NCBI GenBank assembly: GCA_029851415.1
Contig: CM056741.1
Span: 163,047,685-163,111,684, forward strand
From: Eretmocerus hayati
Taxonomy: Eukaryota; Arthropoda; Insecta; Hymenoptera; Aphelinidae
DNA length: 64,000 nucleotides
Direction of reading: 5' to 3'
Shown here: piece after piece, positions 1-10,245 of the stretch
Layout of the letters: every line of letters begins with the position of its first letter
Numbering within the stretch: the first letter of the stretch is position 1
Program-made: the position numbers and the translations under genes
The notes under the pieces: model-generated
Seen by the model: the letters and a program-made list of their open reading frames with translations, nothing else
Databases searched by the model: none
Told to the model about the DNA's origin: nothing

Positions 1-149
1 GAATCAGCATACTGCTAACTCCCGACTATCATCTCGTTGTTGAGGGACTAATCCACGAATAGTGCAGTCGACAAGTTTTTAAAGGTATAAGTCCTACTCA
101 CAAGGGGAGGTCTTACCTTCCGGGTCTTGGATTAATCTCAAACTCTAGG

Positions 150-1180
150 CTTCATCTTGTTTTGGTGAGAAATGGAGGTATCTCGAAGGATCCAGTCCCA
201 TAGGCCTCGTCGGCACCCAAATCCCCGTGTGACACCCGACCACTAACTCAATTGCCTAAAATATTTAAAGTCTGGGAGCGAGTCGTACATGAGCAACTTT
301 TGCCTCTCGCCAACAGACTTGACCCAAATCAGTGTGGTTTTCGATCGCATCCGAGATCGCATCACTCCGACAGAAGACGTCCGCTCTGCAGTTGACAAGC
401 GTATGATCGCGATCTTCATCTCTTTTAAATTTTCCAAAGCATTTGATACTCTCCACGATACTCTCTTATACATTAAGCTCCTGGAAAAACTACGTAACTT
501 CGGATGTTCAGATTATGTCGTACGCTGGTTTGCGAGCTAACTTTGAATGGTCGCACACAAGCAGTCCGATGTGAAGATGACGAGTGGCTTGACGTTCATG
601 CGGGCGTGTTGCGGGTCAGTGTTCTTGGTCCACTACTGTTCTTCATTTTCATCAATGACCTCTATTGAGTAATGCGCTTCTCATCCCACAGGATCTTTGC
701 TGATGATGACACAGGTATATGGGTAGTAAAAACACATGAGGAATAATAGATAGTATCACGATTCAGATGACGGGAATATTCTGAGCCTTATGCTTAATCA
801 GTTTTGAAAACAAAGTCAAAGCCGCACTTTTTTCCTCATTTTTAGAGTGCTTGCACCACTCTTCTATCTCCATACAAAATGAGAAAGATTGGAACCCCGA
901 GCGCAACTAGTTTGGAATAATTTTCACTTTATGAATAGATATATTGCCAATGCCAATCCTCCCAATGATTATTCACGATAGGAGGCCTATGAGATTAACT
1001 ACTTCGATATATCTTCATTTTGCATCAAAATAGGATAATCCCCAAAGTTTGAGACGAATCTAGCACCCGCAAGGTTGGACCTCTCCTTGTCACAGTTGAG
1101 AGGGTTCATATTTCATTCCCTCATTCATCCCCAACAGCTACTATTGACATCATTATAACGAGTGACGAACCTGCTGCAAA
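150..1180 (+). mobile_element. Decayed LINE (non-LTR) reverse-transcriptase fragment
   Basis: Conceptual translation in shifting frames gives the core of a non-LTR retrotransposon reverse transcriptase. About 240-345 reads like the ERVVHEQL ... LDPNQCGFR segment. About 370-540 reads DVRSAVDKRMIAIFISFKFS then KAFDTLHDTLL, with GCSDYVVRWFAS just before a stop at 538. About 545-666 continues LNGRTQAVRCEDDEW, SVLGPLLFFIFINDLY and a stop, followed by a degraded FADD catalytic box near 690-705. The order matches RT domains of jockey/I-like LINEs. At least two frameshifts and several stops show it is dead. 720-1180 keeps only weak similarity to the part 3' of the RT domain and is included tentatively. 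The clade cannot be fixed by eye. Confidence 0.8.
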
Positions 1181-1813
1181 AAAGGTACAACGACGACTGT
1201 TTCATCCCAAAATAGGGGAGAGTGGGGTAAAGTGGGCAGTGCGGGTAAAGTGGTCAATCGCGATTAAATAAATTTGGCGATAGATAAAAATCTGATTCCA
1301 ATAGGTTTTTGAAGCTTTTCATACAAACTATCTTTGGAAGAAGTTAGAAGCCTGAATCATTTGGCGTTGTTGAAAAAATAAACATCGTAATTCTAGCCTA
1401 AGAATTCTGACTTTCTCTCTATTTTCGTGAGCTGCGACTTACAAGATACGGACCTAATCGATACCACGAATGGGTTTACCGAAAAGTTCAGGCCTTTATC
1501 TCCATTGTCCCATGCGCAGAATCTCAATTAATGCTCTCTATTAATTATAATCATCGTTCCAAAAAAAGTATGAAATGGGGCAAAGTGGGCACCTTGAGTG
1601 GGGTAAAGTGAGCATGAGTCTTTCCTGTGTATTTCTTATGGAGTCGCGACAGCAGCGCCACTCGGTCCGGTTTCTGCTTCAGCAGCTGCGTTGAGCAGCC
1701 GACTCGACCTTACCTCGAACAACAGTTTCTCCGAAGCCGTATTGTTTGTTTACATTTCGAATTAGTAGTGATATGAGTAGTCAAAAAGAATAGTACATTA
1801 CGCGTCGAGTGCT

Positions 1814-1898
1814 GGAAACATTTTTTCCTTCGGGAAACCAAGCTGGACGTGGGCGATGGCACCGTCTAGCTTGGTTTTCCCGAAGGAAAAATGTTTCC
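1814..1898. repeat. Inverted repeat inside the TIR element (hairpin 1)
   Basis: The arms 1814-1846 and 1866-1898 are complementary over about 33 bp with few mismatches around a 19-nt loop. It is one of three hairpins inside the 1.2-2.3 kb element and suggests a compound foldback structure. Confidence 0.8.
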
Positions 1899-1921
1899 GC
1901 ACGAGACGCGTATGCAGTTTT

Positions 1922-2010
1922 ATACGTCTGTACGCAGAAACAGCTTGTTTCCAGGCCTCCTCGCGTAGCGAGGAGGCCTAGAAACACGCTGTTTCTACGT
2001 ATGGACGTAT
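1922..2010. repeat. Inverted repeat inside the TIR element (hairpin 2)
   Basis: The arms 1922-1963 and 1969-2010 are complementary over about 42 bp with a few mismatches and a 5-nt loop. The GC-rich centre CAGGCCTCCTCG / CGAGGAGGCCT is almost perfect. Confidence 0.8.
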
Positions 2011-2106
2011 AAAGAGAATTTGATCGTGCATCCATCTGAATACTCAAATTAACGTAAAACAATACTGGGGAGCGAGGATTTTCAAATGCCCACTTTACCC
2101 CACCCG

Positions 2107-2143
2107 CTGCCCACTTTACCCCACGGTGGGGCAAAGTGGGCAG
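2107..2143. repeat. Inverted pair of element motifs (hairpin 3)
   Basis: CTGCCCACTTTACCCCAC and TGGGGCAAAGTGGGCAG face each other across 2 nt. These are two head-to-head copies of the terminal motif of the surrounding element. Confidence 0.8.
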
Positions 2144-2330
2144 AATTGCATAGTCTCAGCATTTTGGAATTCGTTGAAAAATACGGCTCGTAAAAAAATT
2201 TTTGACCACGCAATCACATTCTTCAGGCTTCAATCATTCGATCGGTCACTTTCAAATTTCTCAAAGAGTTGAATCGAATTACTGAGAGCCTCGTAATGTT
2301 ACGGTGCCCACTTTGCCCCACTCTCCCCTA

Positions 2331-3498
2331 AAAAAGCGACCTCATTTGATCCTTTTTAATTATTCGCACCTGGATAAATCTGAACACGAATATATATACG
2401 ATCAGAGCCGCTCCCAACTCCAACACGAATATGCACAACAATAAGAGCCAACGATTAGCCATCGTTCCTTTTGTGGTGAGCCTTTCAATTACTCTGGAAC
2501 ACGAAGCTGCATGGCTGCTGCATGGAGGAGAAAGTGCGAACGCTTTGTCGTGCGCATGCAGCGTGTCAACGACGAACCCGAGGCTCGTGATACAAGTAAT
2601 AAGTGAGAAAATACTGCACGGAGTGAATGTATCGTTGCAAATACCTCGAGGACGACAAAATATCACTTGCCGAGTCAGCTGAACTGTAAATAGCCCCATA
2701 AGCGGTATAAATTTCGAGCTGCTTTACACATATTATATACGCACAAGATCCTCTCCAGAGCTGTTCTTTTCTCTTCCTATTCCTCCCCCGCAAAAAATGA
2801 TGGAGAGCGACTTGTAATCCACTTTTACATCGAGGAAGTTTTGCAAGAGGGTGCAGCCCAGAAAAAGTCACACACATCCTCGTTGTGCACTATATGTCAA
2901 ACAAAATATTATTGTGATCGTCAATTTTGATGCCGACGCAAAGCTCGAATCAAAACAGCATGTATGGGTAGTATAGGTAGGTATACATCATAGTATGGCT
3001 AAGAAAGTACACTATACACGTGCGCAAGCTCGTTTTTCTCAATGAATGAAGCTACCCACGCAAGTTTTATGAATAGCACAGAAGAGAGAATGAGAGCTCC
3101 ATTGTCACGAGCATCGTATATTTTTATCGAGAAAACTTGTCTCTAAAGCGCGAGCGGTTATTCAATGTTCATTGAATAGTGCAATCGGTGCACATGCAAG
3201 CTCGCCACTCATATATAATCTATACATGTCATATATGAGATCATATGGAGCTTTGCTGCAAGCTCAAAAGCTTCTCAACGTCTGAGTTGTTACAAATAAC
3301 TGCGTACGTCCACTTACCACTACCAACACTCTACGCGAGATACATTTTTATCAATCTCTGGTGCTCGTAAACATAGTATACAATGTTTGTGCCCCATATC
3401 GATTCTTGACAAAATTCGACCTTCGCGTCTCGAGTGCGAATGACGCGCGAGAGAGAGAAAAGCAACGTTATCATTTGGAAACGAAAACGGTTTGCCGA

Positions 3499-3544
<46 letters not shown>

Positions 3545-3988
3545 CAAGCAAGCTTGCAACGAGGGTCTTCACTGATGTAAGGACATCGAAGCGAATTGTC
3601 GAGAGGATATCTTCCAGTTTGAGATTATATGTTGTGATATATATATTCTGTTCGAGAACTAGAGGATGCAGTCGTGGTGTATGTGAGTACAAGCCTCGAG
3701 AGTGAGTGAGACCGAATGAGAAAGATGAGAGTAGAAAATAGCGCGATCGCATATACACTCGGGAAAAACCAGTTCTCTTGGCGGGCGTTGGATCTGGAGG
3801 TTGGATCACGATAGCGAGCACGAGCTTCGAGATGAGCACTTTTCAAACTAGCCTAAGCAGCAGTATGTGACGGTAAAAAATCAGAGTCGATGACACTTGT
3901 AAAGACGTAGTATGGTTATATGAAAAATTATCATTTTGTTCTCGACGTATAGTATAGTAGAGAGGTCCACGACCGCTCTTTGATGCAT
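2331..3988. other. Intergenic sequence, no gene seen
   Basis: No exon with family similarity or a convincing pair of splice sites was found. Open frames of about 80-120 codons occur but overlap one another on both strands and show no recognisable protein. The only clear structure is the GA microsatellite at 3502-3538. Confidence 0.6.
3502..3538. repeat. (GA)n microsatellite
   Basis: About 18 uninterrupted GA units. It produces artificial Arg-Glu or Ser-Leu repeats in overlapping open frames, which should not be read as protein. Confidence 0.95.
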
Positions 3989-6830
3989 GTAAGGTAAAGG
4001 CGCCTAAACTCTGGTCGTGGCTGTCCGACCACTCGCACTGGCCGCACGGCCAGCGCGGCACTTGGAGAGAGCCACGGCTAGCTACGGCGTTCATCCGGCA
4101 ACGACTCGCGTGCTTCTGCTTCGCATTGTAAACATTGAATTGCATTAGATTCGGGAATTGTCACCTAGAAGTATGTTCGAGCAGCTGCACAATAATTAAA
4201 TTCATGCTGAGATAGAGATGAGAGGGGCTAAGACACAAAGTGACAGTTTTTCAGTCTAATGTGAGGTTACATTTGGTTCTCTTTCTCTCCCTCTCTGTAA
4301 CCTCACAACGTATTTTCTGTCTGAATTTGTGCCAGAATGCAAATGTGATGAGTGGTGATGTGCCTAAATCCTCAATGAGAGTTGTGGCAAAATTTCTTCC
4401 ACAGGTTCTCATCATCATCATTATGCTGCAGACTTCTCAACCGAAAGAAGAAAATTTTGTTGTGAGACAGCTCAAGCAGTTTTCAAAGATTCTATTACTT
4501 CCTATGTCTATGGATTCTATGTAAAGAGTTTTTGGCCTCAATGTTGATCAACAAATCAATTTTACATTACCATCCTTTGAAACTTGAAGTGACTTCAAAA
4601 AGTCATTGCTCTGCTGTAACAACCTGAATAAAATCATCCTGGCGATTCAATAGGTTTATTCATTCTTGGTGAAACCAATGTGCTCCAGTTTTGAGTGAAT
4701 GTGGTGTCCTCCACATAGTTGTACCTTGAGATACATTATTCTATGATTCTGGTATCGTTGAACAATCAGATCTTGGTATAAGAAGAACGACAAAGTTATG
4801 TCAACATGATTGACACCTTTTGTTGAGTCAAGTTTCACTCACATGGACATCCAATGTAATCTCTTATATATAAAAAGGGCGAATAAAATTATCTGTCCAT
4901 CCTGATCTCAAGTTAGATGATTCAAAACTAATTGGGATTCAAATCCCACTTCCATCCATCAAAATCAGTATAAATATCAGAAATGTTTTTTCTGCTAATC
5001 TGAATTATTTACTGCCAAATATATGATACAATCAACATCCAGCTCTTCATGTATGCGAGCGACTTATGCAAAGACATAGAAGTTTTGTATATCATGAACT
5101 ATAACATGATGGGATATGTGCGCGCCCACTCATGCATTTTATTCATATCATTTTCCACATCATTTTCCAACCAATGCATGCTCATCTTTTACCAACTAAT
5201 ATTTTAGGTATTGGCCCAAGGACATAATCCCTGGAAACCTGAAATACAATTTTGTTGGCCACTTGTATAAGAGATTCCATTAAACGTTCATGTTTGATTG
5301 TGAGTGAAACTTGACTCAACAGAAGATGTCAATCATGTTGACATAACTTTGTCGTTCTTCTTATACCAAGATCTGATTGTTCAACGATACCAGAATCATA
5401 GAATAATGTATCTCAAGGTACAACTATGTGGAGGACACCACATTCACTCAAAACTGGAGCACATTGGTTTCACCAAGAACAAATAAACCTATTGAATCGC
5501 CAGGATGATTTTATTCAGGTTGTTACAGCAGAGCAATGACTTTTTGAAGTCACTTCAAGTCAGCGCTCAAGTTTCAAAGGATGGTAATGTAAAATTGATT
5601 TGTTGATCAACATTGAGGCCAAAAACTCTTTACATAGAATCTTTGAAAACTGCTTGAGCTGTCTCACAACAAAATTTTCTTCTTTCGGTTGGGAAGTCTG
5701 CAGCATAATGATGATGATGAGAACCTGTGGAAGAAATTTTGCCACAACTCTCATTGAGGATTTAGGCACATCACCACTCATCACATTTGCATTCTGGCAC
5801 AAATTCAGACAGAAAATACGTTGTGAGGTTACAGAGAGGGAGAGAAAGAGAACCAATGTAACCTCACATTAGACTGAAAAACTGTCACTTTGTGTCTTAG
5901 CCCCTCTAATCTCTATCTTAGCATGAATTCAATTATTGTGCAGCTGCTCGAACATACTTCTAGGTGACAATTCCCGAATCTAATGCAATTCAATGTCTAC
6001 AATGCGAAGCAGAAGCACGCGAGTCGTTGCCGGATGAACGCCGTAGCTAGCCGTGGCTCTCTCCAAGCGCCGCGCTGGCCGTGCGGCCAGTGCGAGTGGT
6101 CGGACAGCCACGACCAGAGTTTAAAATAACCCCCCAGTAGTGGAACACGGCTAGTTGGGCGCCTATAGTGGAACACCCAATTCACATGAATTTTCAAACG
6201 CGAAAAGTCGATCCATCATTTGAATAAAAATTACACAGTGTTCTTTGATATTATATATTTCAAATCGATGTCCTGCAACACCCGTAAAAAAATCATAAAA
6301 CAAATGAAAAAAGCATGAAAAGTATAAGCTCATAATCACCCTTTAGAGGCTGTTCCACTGTAGGAGCCTTCCTCAAAAATGGAGCCAATAGTGGAACAAG
6401 AGTGTGCCCTCAATTGGAACAGGTTTTATATTTTCACTGTATTGAAAAACCTTCCGGGAATCGATTTTTTCCGGTCGCACGTCATTTATTCTATACAGAT
6501 GAGCACAAAAAACCATTAATTATCTACCAAATATTTTCAGAATGACTCCAAAGCGCTGTTCCACTATAGGAGACTTTTCGCGTTCCAATGAGGGCACCGA
6601 GCTCAGGATTGGTTGTTCCACTATAGGAGACAACGGATCCTTTCGTGAACATTCAATTACTCTTATTGTATACAAGTAATCAACTTGTACCTTTTTTCAA
6701 AATATGCAGAAAGAGTTCATCTACAAGATGCGTTACTTCTCGTTCGCGAGAAACTCAAATATCATTCAAAATATGTAAATTACTGATTAGCGATCATTTT
6801 TTGTTCCACTACTGGCAACTTTACCTTACC
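3989..6830. mobile_element. Small TIR element with GTTCCACTATAGGAG motifs, split by a palindromic insertion
   Basis: The right end, GGCAACTTTACCTTAC at 6814-6829, is the reverse complement of GTAAGGTAAAG plus a GCC-like stretch at 3989-4004, so the outer ends pair. The inner terminal motif CCAGTAGTGGAACA (6134) pairs with TGTTCCACTACTGG (6802). Copies of GTTCCACTATAGGAGAC or its complement recur near 6165, 6354, 6389, 6551 and 6614. The left end is separated from the body by the 4006-6122 palindrome, which suggests a nested insertion. No transposase frame is seen. Confidence 0.55.
4006..6122. mobile_element. 2.1-kb near-perfect palindrome (foldback element)
   Basis: The left arm (about 4006-4868) and right arm (about 5265-6122) are reverse complements over some 860 bp. 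They begin with AAACTCTGGTCGTGGCTGTC and end with its complement. Differences are few: about 26 nt near 4495-4520 present only in the left arm, about 14 nt near 5557-5571 present only in the right arm, and scattered substitutions. The central spacer is about 400 bp. Each arm carries the same 60-codon open frame (4656-4838 minus, 5304-5486 plus) with only a few residue differences, and a longer frame rich in Ile/Met near 4350-4500. Neither resembles a transposase known to me. High arm identity implies a young duplication or ongoing gene conversion. Confidence 0.85.
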
Positions 6831-8343
6831 GTTTACTGGAGAAGATCAAGTGAGATTATATGCTGAATGACCATGGTGCTATTGAGAAGATTAATATTTG
6901 AATCAAAATGAGAGACACGAACCATATACTGGATTTGTGGCCAAGAATATTAGTTCTAAACTTCACAACAGGGCCAAAGTACTGCGAAGGGTTCACGCTC
7001 TGTTATGGAGTAACTTTACTCCGCCATTGTGAGAGAGCGGGGCTTCGAATTCAAATAAAAACGCTCTCCTACAAACAGTAAAGTCTGTTTCATTGGGCAC
7101 GTTCCTGGAACTAAAATTGCAATTCCATAGTTTAATTGATCACAAATATCAATGAATAATCAATGAATTGTCACTAATGAGTTGTATATGCTGGTATACA
7201 AATCAAATACTCGATACTTTGCTCCTCGCTTTGCTCTCGTATACCAATGGTTAATCAGTATATGATAAATGAGAGAGTTGAAGGACAGCCACCTGATAAA
7301 TTGATCATTATTGTAAATTGTAAGAGATCAGCTGACCGAATATTCAATGAAATAAAATAAGTTCACTTCAAATTTGCATCGAGTAAAGTCTGCATGCTGA
7401 TTTGACAAGAATTCAAAGCATTCATCAACGTAATATGCACGTTGTGAAAGAGTTCAAACGGAAAGACAGTTAGTTAAAAGTTCTTAATCTGATATTTTGC
7501 TGATATCGCTGAAGCTCGCGAAAGGGCTTGACTCTTGTTAATTTAATGCAGGTTTCGTGGTGCCTCAAATTGCCCACACGATAGAGAGAAGGACGACAAC
7601 AACATCATGGGATTAGTAGAGGAAGTAAACGCACGCAAGCTTCGAGTAAATATCGCCCACATCAGCTAGACATCTGCACGCGAACCGCATCCGCGATATA
7701 TATACTGTGCGCGCATTATACGCTTATGTGCACGTGCAACTATAGCTAGCCCCTCGTCGGCAAAAGTTCACGTGTGCGCAAACCTGCACAGTGTACCCAC
7801 CTATCTTGGTGCTACTCAACCCATGCTCAACCACGAACAGCAATGACATTGTTTATGCAACACTAAAGTTTGCAATTTTGTCTCGTGATGGTATGGAAAA
7901 TCCAAGTTAGGACATAGAAAATCCTTATCTACCTCTTAAAATATTAAATACTCAAGAATGCATAACTCCAAATGAAGTACGGGTGTCATTTTAACCGATC
8001 CATAGGTCTCGTGGAAAACGTATTGATATATCAACACGTTTTCTTCATATATGAGAGAAGAAACGAAGAGAAGATGCATCAAAATTATAAGAATATGATA
8101 GTATTCATCATTCATAGCCTCTATTGAACGAAAACGCATAAATTGTTTGCTCTTGTTCTTCCAGCTCGTGGGTTAACTTTGAGGTTAACTTGATCTAATG
8201 TCACTACAACTATGGAATAAAACCATCTTGGGAGGATAGAATAATAGGAAAATCCTCTCTGGAGGAACCTGATGGAGACACTGTGGTAGAATGAAGGTAA
8301 ATTTCAGAAGGATGGATGAGCGTCTCAGAACATTACATGAAAG
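6831..8343. other. Intergenic sequence, no gene seen
   Basis: AT-rich sequence with only short overlapping open frames and no family similarity. The GC-richer patch at about 7560-7830 has no accompanying start codon and splice donor that I could support. Confidence 0.5.
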
Positions 8344-8390
8344 CTCAACGACTTGGACCGACATGAGTCGGTCCAAGTCGTTGCTTTGAG
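8344..8390. repeat. Perfect 17-bp hairpin
   Basis: CAACGACTTGGACCGAC (8346-8362) is followed by a 4-nt loop and its exact complement (8367-8383). A short outer CTCA/TGAG pairing follows after a small bulge. It is too short for a canonical insect pre-miRNA. It may be the remnant of a small foldback element or a structured RNA. Confidence 0.8.
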
Positions 8391-8490
8391 TGTTTACATA
8401 CATGCGGTCCCTCCAAGGTCGTAGTGATCAGACATCTTGGGAAGGAAATGGGCTGAAACACTTCATTCCAATCGCTTTTTTTTTAGTTTG

Positions 8491-8781
8491 TCATAACAAA
8501 TCATAGAGATGATCCAACTGTTTATTGAATCTTCCATTCATATCTTTGGTTTCGTGTGGTGTTCCTGCAGAGACATAGAAAATGTCGACATCCCACGTGA
8601 AACCCAAGGAGTATCCAATTCTCGATCCAATTATTGGATTTGAATCCTCGGTTGGCTCATTTAAGCGGTCAAGTGAATTTTTTTCAAAGTAGATGAACCC
8701 GGTACATAGATCAGAGACTGTTGTCAAGTAGAAGTAAATTCTGTATGTAGTCAATCTGAACTTGATAAAATATCGTCTCAT
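8491..8781 (-). CDS. Uncharacterised 96-codon open frame
   Basis: I do not recognise this product. The frame starts at an ATG at 8781 and would encode 96 residues with a mixed, protein-like composition: an N-terminal basic/aromatic stretch, then an acidic segment with DRLNEPTEDSNP and a C-terminal part with GYSLGFTWDVDIFYVSAG. There is no signal peptide or transmembrane helix of usual length. The stop is followed after a few bases by a run of A on the minus strand (T run at 8478-8485), which could hint at a retrocopy, but AT-rich DNA makes such runs common. No upstream exon or splice site is evident. Chance cannot be excluded. Confidence 0.25.
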   Translation of the reverse strand: MRRYFIKFRLTTYRIYFYLTTVSDLCTGFIYFEKNSLDRLNEPTEDSNPIIGSRIGYSLGFTWDVDIFYVSAGTPHETKDMNGRFNKQLDHLYDLL

Positions 8782-9044
8782 AAAAATGGTTTCGTCAAAA
8801 GTATTTCAGATATCGACTACAAGCTCTCAGATACGAAAGATGAGTCAAAGGTAGTATACTCTACCCTTGGTGGGTGAGATTTCTATAGGGGAGGCCGCAA
8901 GCAGGAGGAGGAAAAAACTGCGCGGGAGGCAGCCTTTGGCGCGATGCTCTCATTTTTTTCTTCCCTCTTACGCTCTTCTTTCAATTTCTGCTGAAGCTCT
9001 CGACCCTTTTCGCGACTCTGTTGATGGTAAGCCCAGAATCGCTC

Positions 9045-9149
9045 TATATATAAAAGGGGAAACGAATCTATTAGGAAGTGAGCTGGTTCACTGCGACATT
9101 CGTATAGTCGTCGTCGGGCGGTTGAGATTGTGAATAATGTCACCAGCGG
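9045..9149 (+). promoter_or_regulatory. Candidate TATA promoter and 5' exon
   Basis: TATATATAAAAGGGG at 9045-9059 is a strong TATA box. About 30-35 nt downstream lies TTCACT, a possible initiator, and a good splice donor (GCG|GTATGT) follows at 9148/9149. The arrangement fits a short non-coding first exon of a plus-strand gene, but no downstream exon was identified. Confidence 0.35.
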
Positions 9150-10174
9150 TATGTCAGATAAAAGTAAAGGTAGTCTGCTGTGCAAAGCAGGAATGTTACT
9201 ACATATTTCGAAGAACGAGAACGAATTCCTCACCGAGAGCAGTAGATTCGAGCTTCAAATAAGTCGCGAACGATGCTCATCAACGAGACGCAACCAGCGT
9301 CGTTTTGTTTTTTGCTGTACTCTTTTTAAATGCGCACGCGGGGGTAATTTGAAGAATCACCGTGTGTTTCAAGCATGAGCAGTGTCCTCTTGACGAGGGA
9401 AGATCAGCGTAATTTAATTCAACGTGAGTTAAATGTAGAGTTAGCAGTTCTAATGAGAATGAATGAAATACAATTTCTGTATTGTGATGGTGAACTTCAT
9501 TTTACGGGCTGACGGTTACGGATTTTATTAAAAAATTATTAAATTTTGAATTTGAAATTTCAGTCAATGTTCCATTGAGAGGATTCATTCTGTACAACTA
9601 TTTCTCTAGCAAAGAGAAGATTTCCTCTCAAAGATAAGCGACGAGGGAGATGTTATAGGTTTCTCAAGTGTTTCTTGGGCAATTCGGTATCCCACTGATT
9701 GATTTATCGCGTACTCTTTCCTATATCAATTAGAAATAGTCATTGAGAAAATGCCTGTGCTCGGGCTTGTGTCAGTATGGCACACTTGCGGGAGTGGAAA
9801 CGACATAAAATGTGCGACCTGTGATGAAGCAAGAGAAAAGATACTTTTCCATCTTCTCAGTCTTTGAAAGACGAAACACAGTGGCATGAATAGATGGATG
9901 GATTGAGCTGAGTAAGTAAAAGACTCTTCAACAGGGATGGGTCGTACACAGGACTGTATGAATGATGACGACACGAGGATAAGTTTAACCGTTTTCTCCT
10001 CGGTTTTCTCTCAGTATCTGCGATTGAAATACGCGAATGTCTGTCTGTTGAGGTGAATGATGAATGATGATTATTTTCGTAGGCGTTATTTCGAACCAGG
10101 TGTCAAAATAATTAGGCTCGAAAGTATAGATCATTCACACGACGTATGTAATAAGTATATCTAAACACATAATT

Positions 10175-10245
10175 GCCCCGGTGGCCCAGCACGTAGAAGA
10201 ACAACTGCTCGATAACAAATTCATGAGTTCGATCTTAATTTTTAC
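10175..10245 (+). repeat. tRNA-like SINE head or degenerate tRNA
   Basis: GCCCCGGTGGCCCAGCAC carries a good A box, and GAGTTCGATC about 45 nt downstream carries a B box, the spacing of an internal RNA polymerase III promoter. The acceptor and T stems do not pair well enough for a functional tRNA, so a tRNA-derived SINE fragment is more likely. Confidence 0.45.

Larger units (their letters stand above)
1213..2330. mobile_element. Non-autonomous TIR element with repeated GTGGGGYAAAGTGGGC motif
   Basis: The ends are inverted copies of about 24 bp: GGGGAGAGTGGGGTAAAGTG on the left (from 1215) and CACTTTGCCCCACTCTCCCC on the right (to 2328), each flanked by TA, which may be the target duplication. 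Extra copies of the same motif lie inside, near 1240, 1576-1615 and 2091-2143, in both orientations. No transposase frame is seen, so it looks like a MITE-type passenger. The superfamily is not assigned. Confidence 0.75.

Noticed and set aside
3320..3839. Overlapping frames with Arg-Glu and Ser-Leu repeats
   Set aside because: They are translations of the GA microsatellite.
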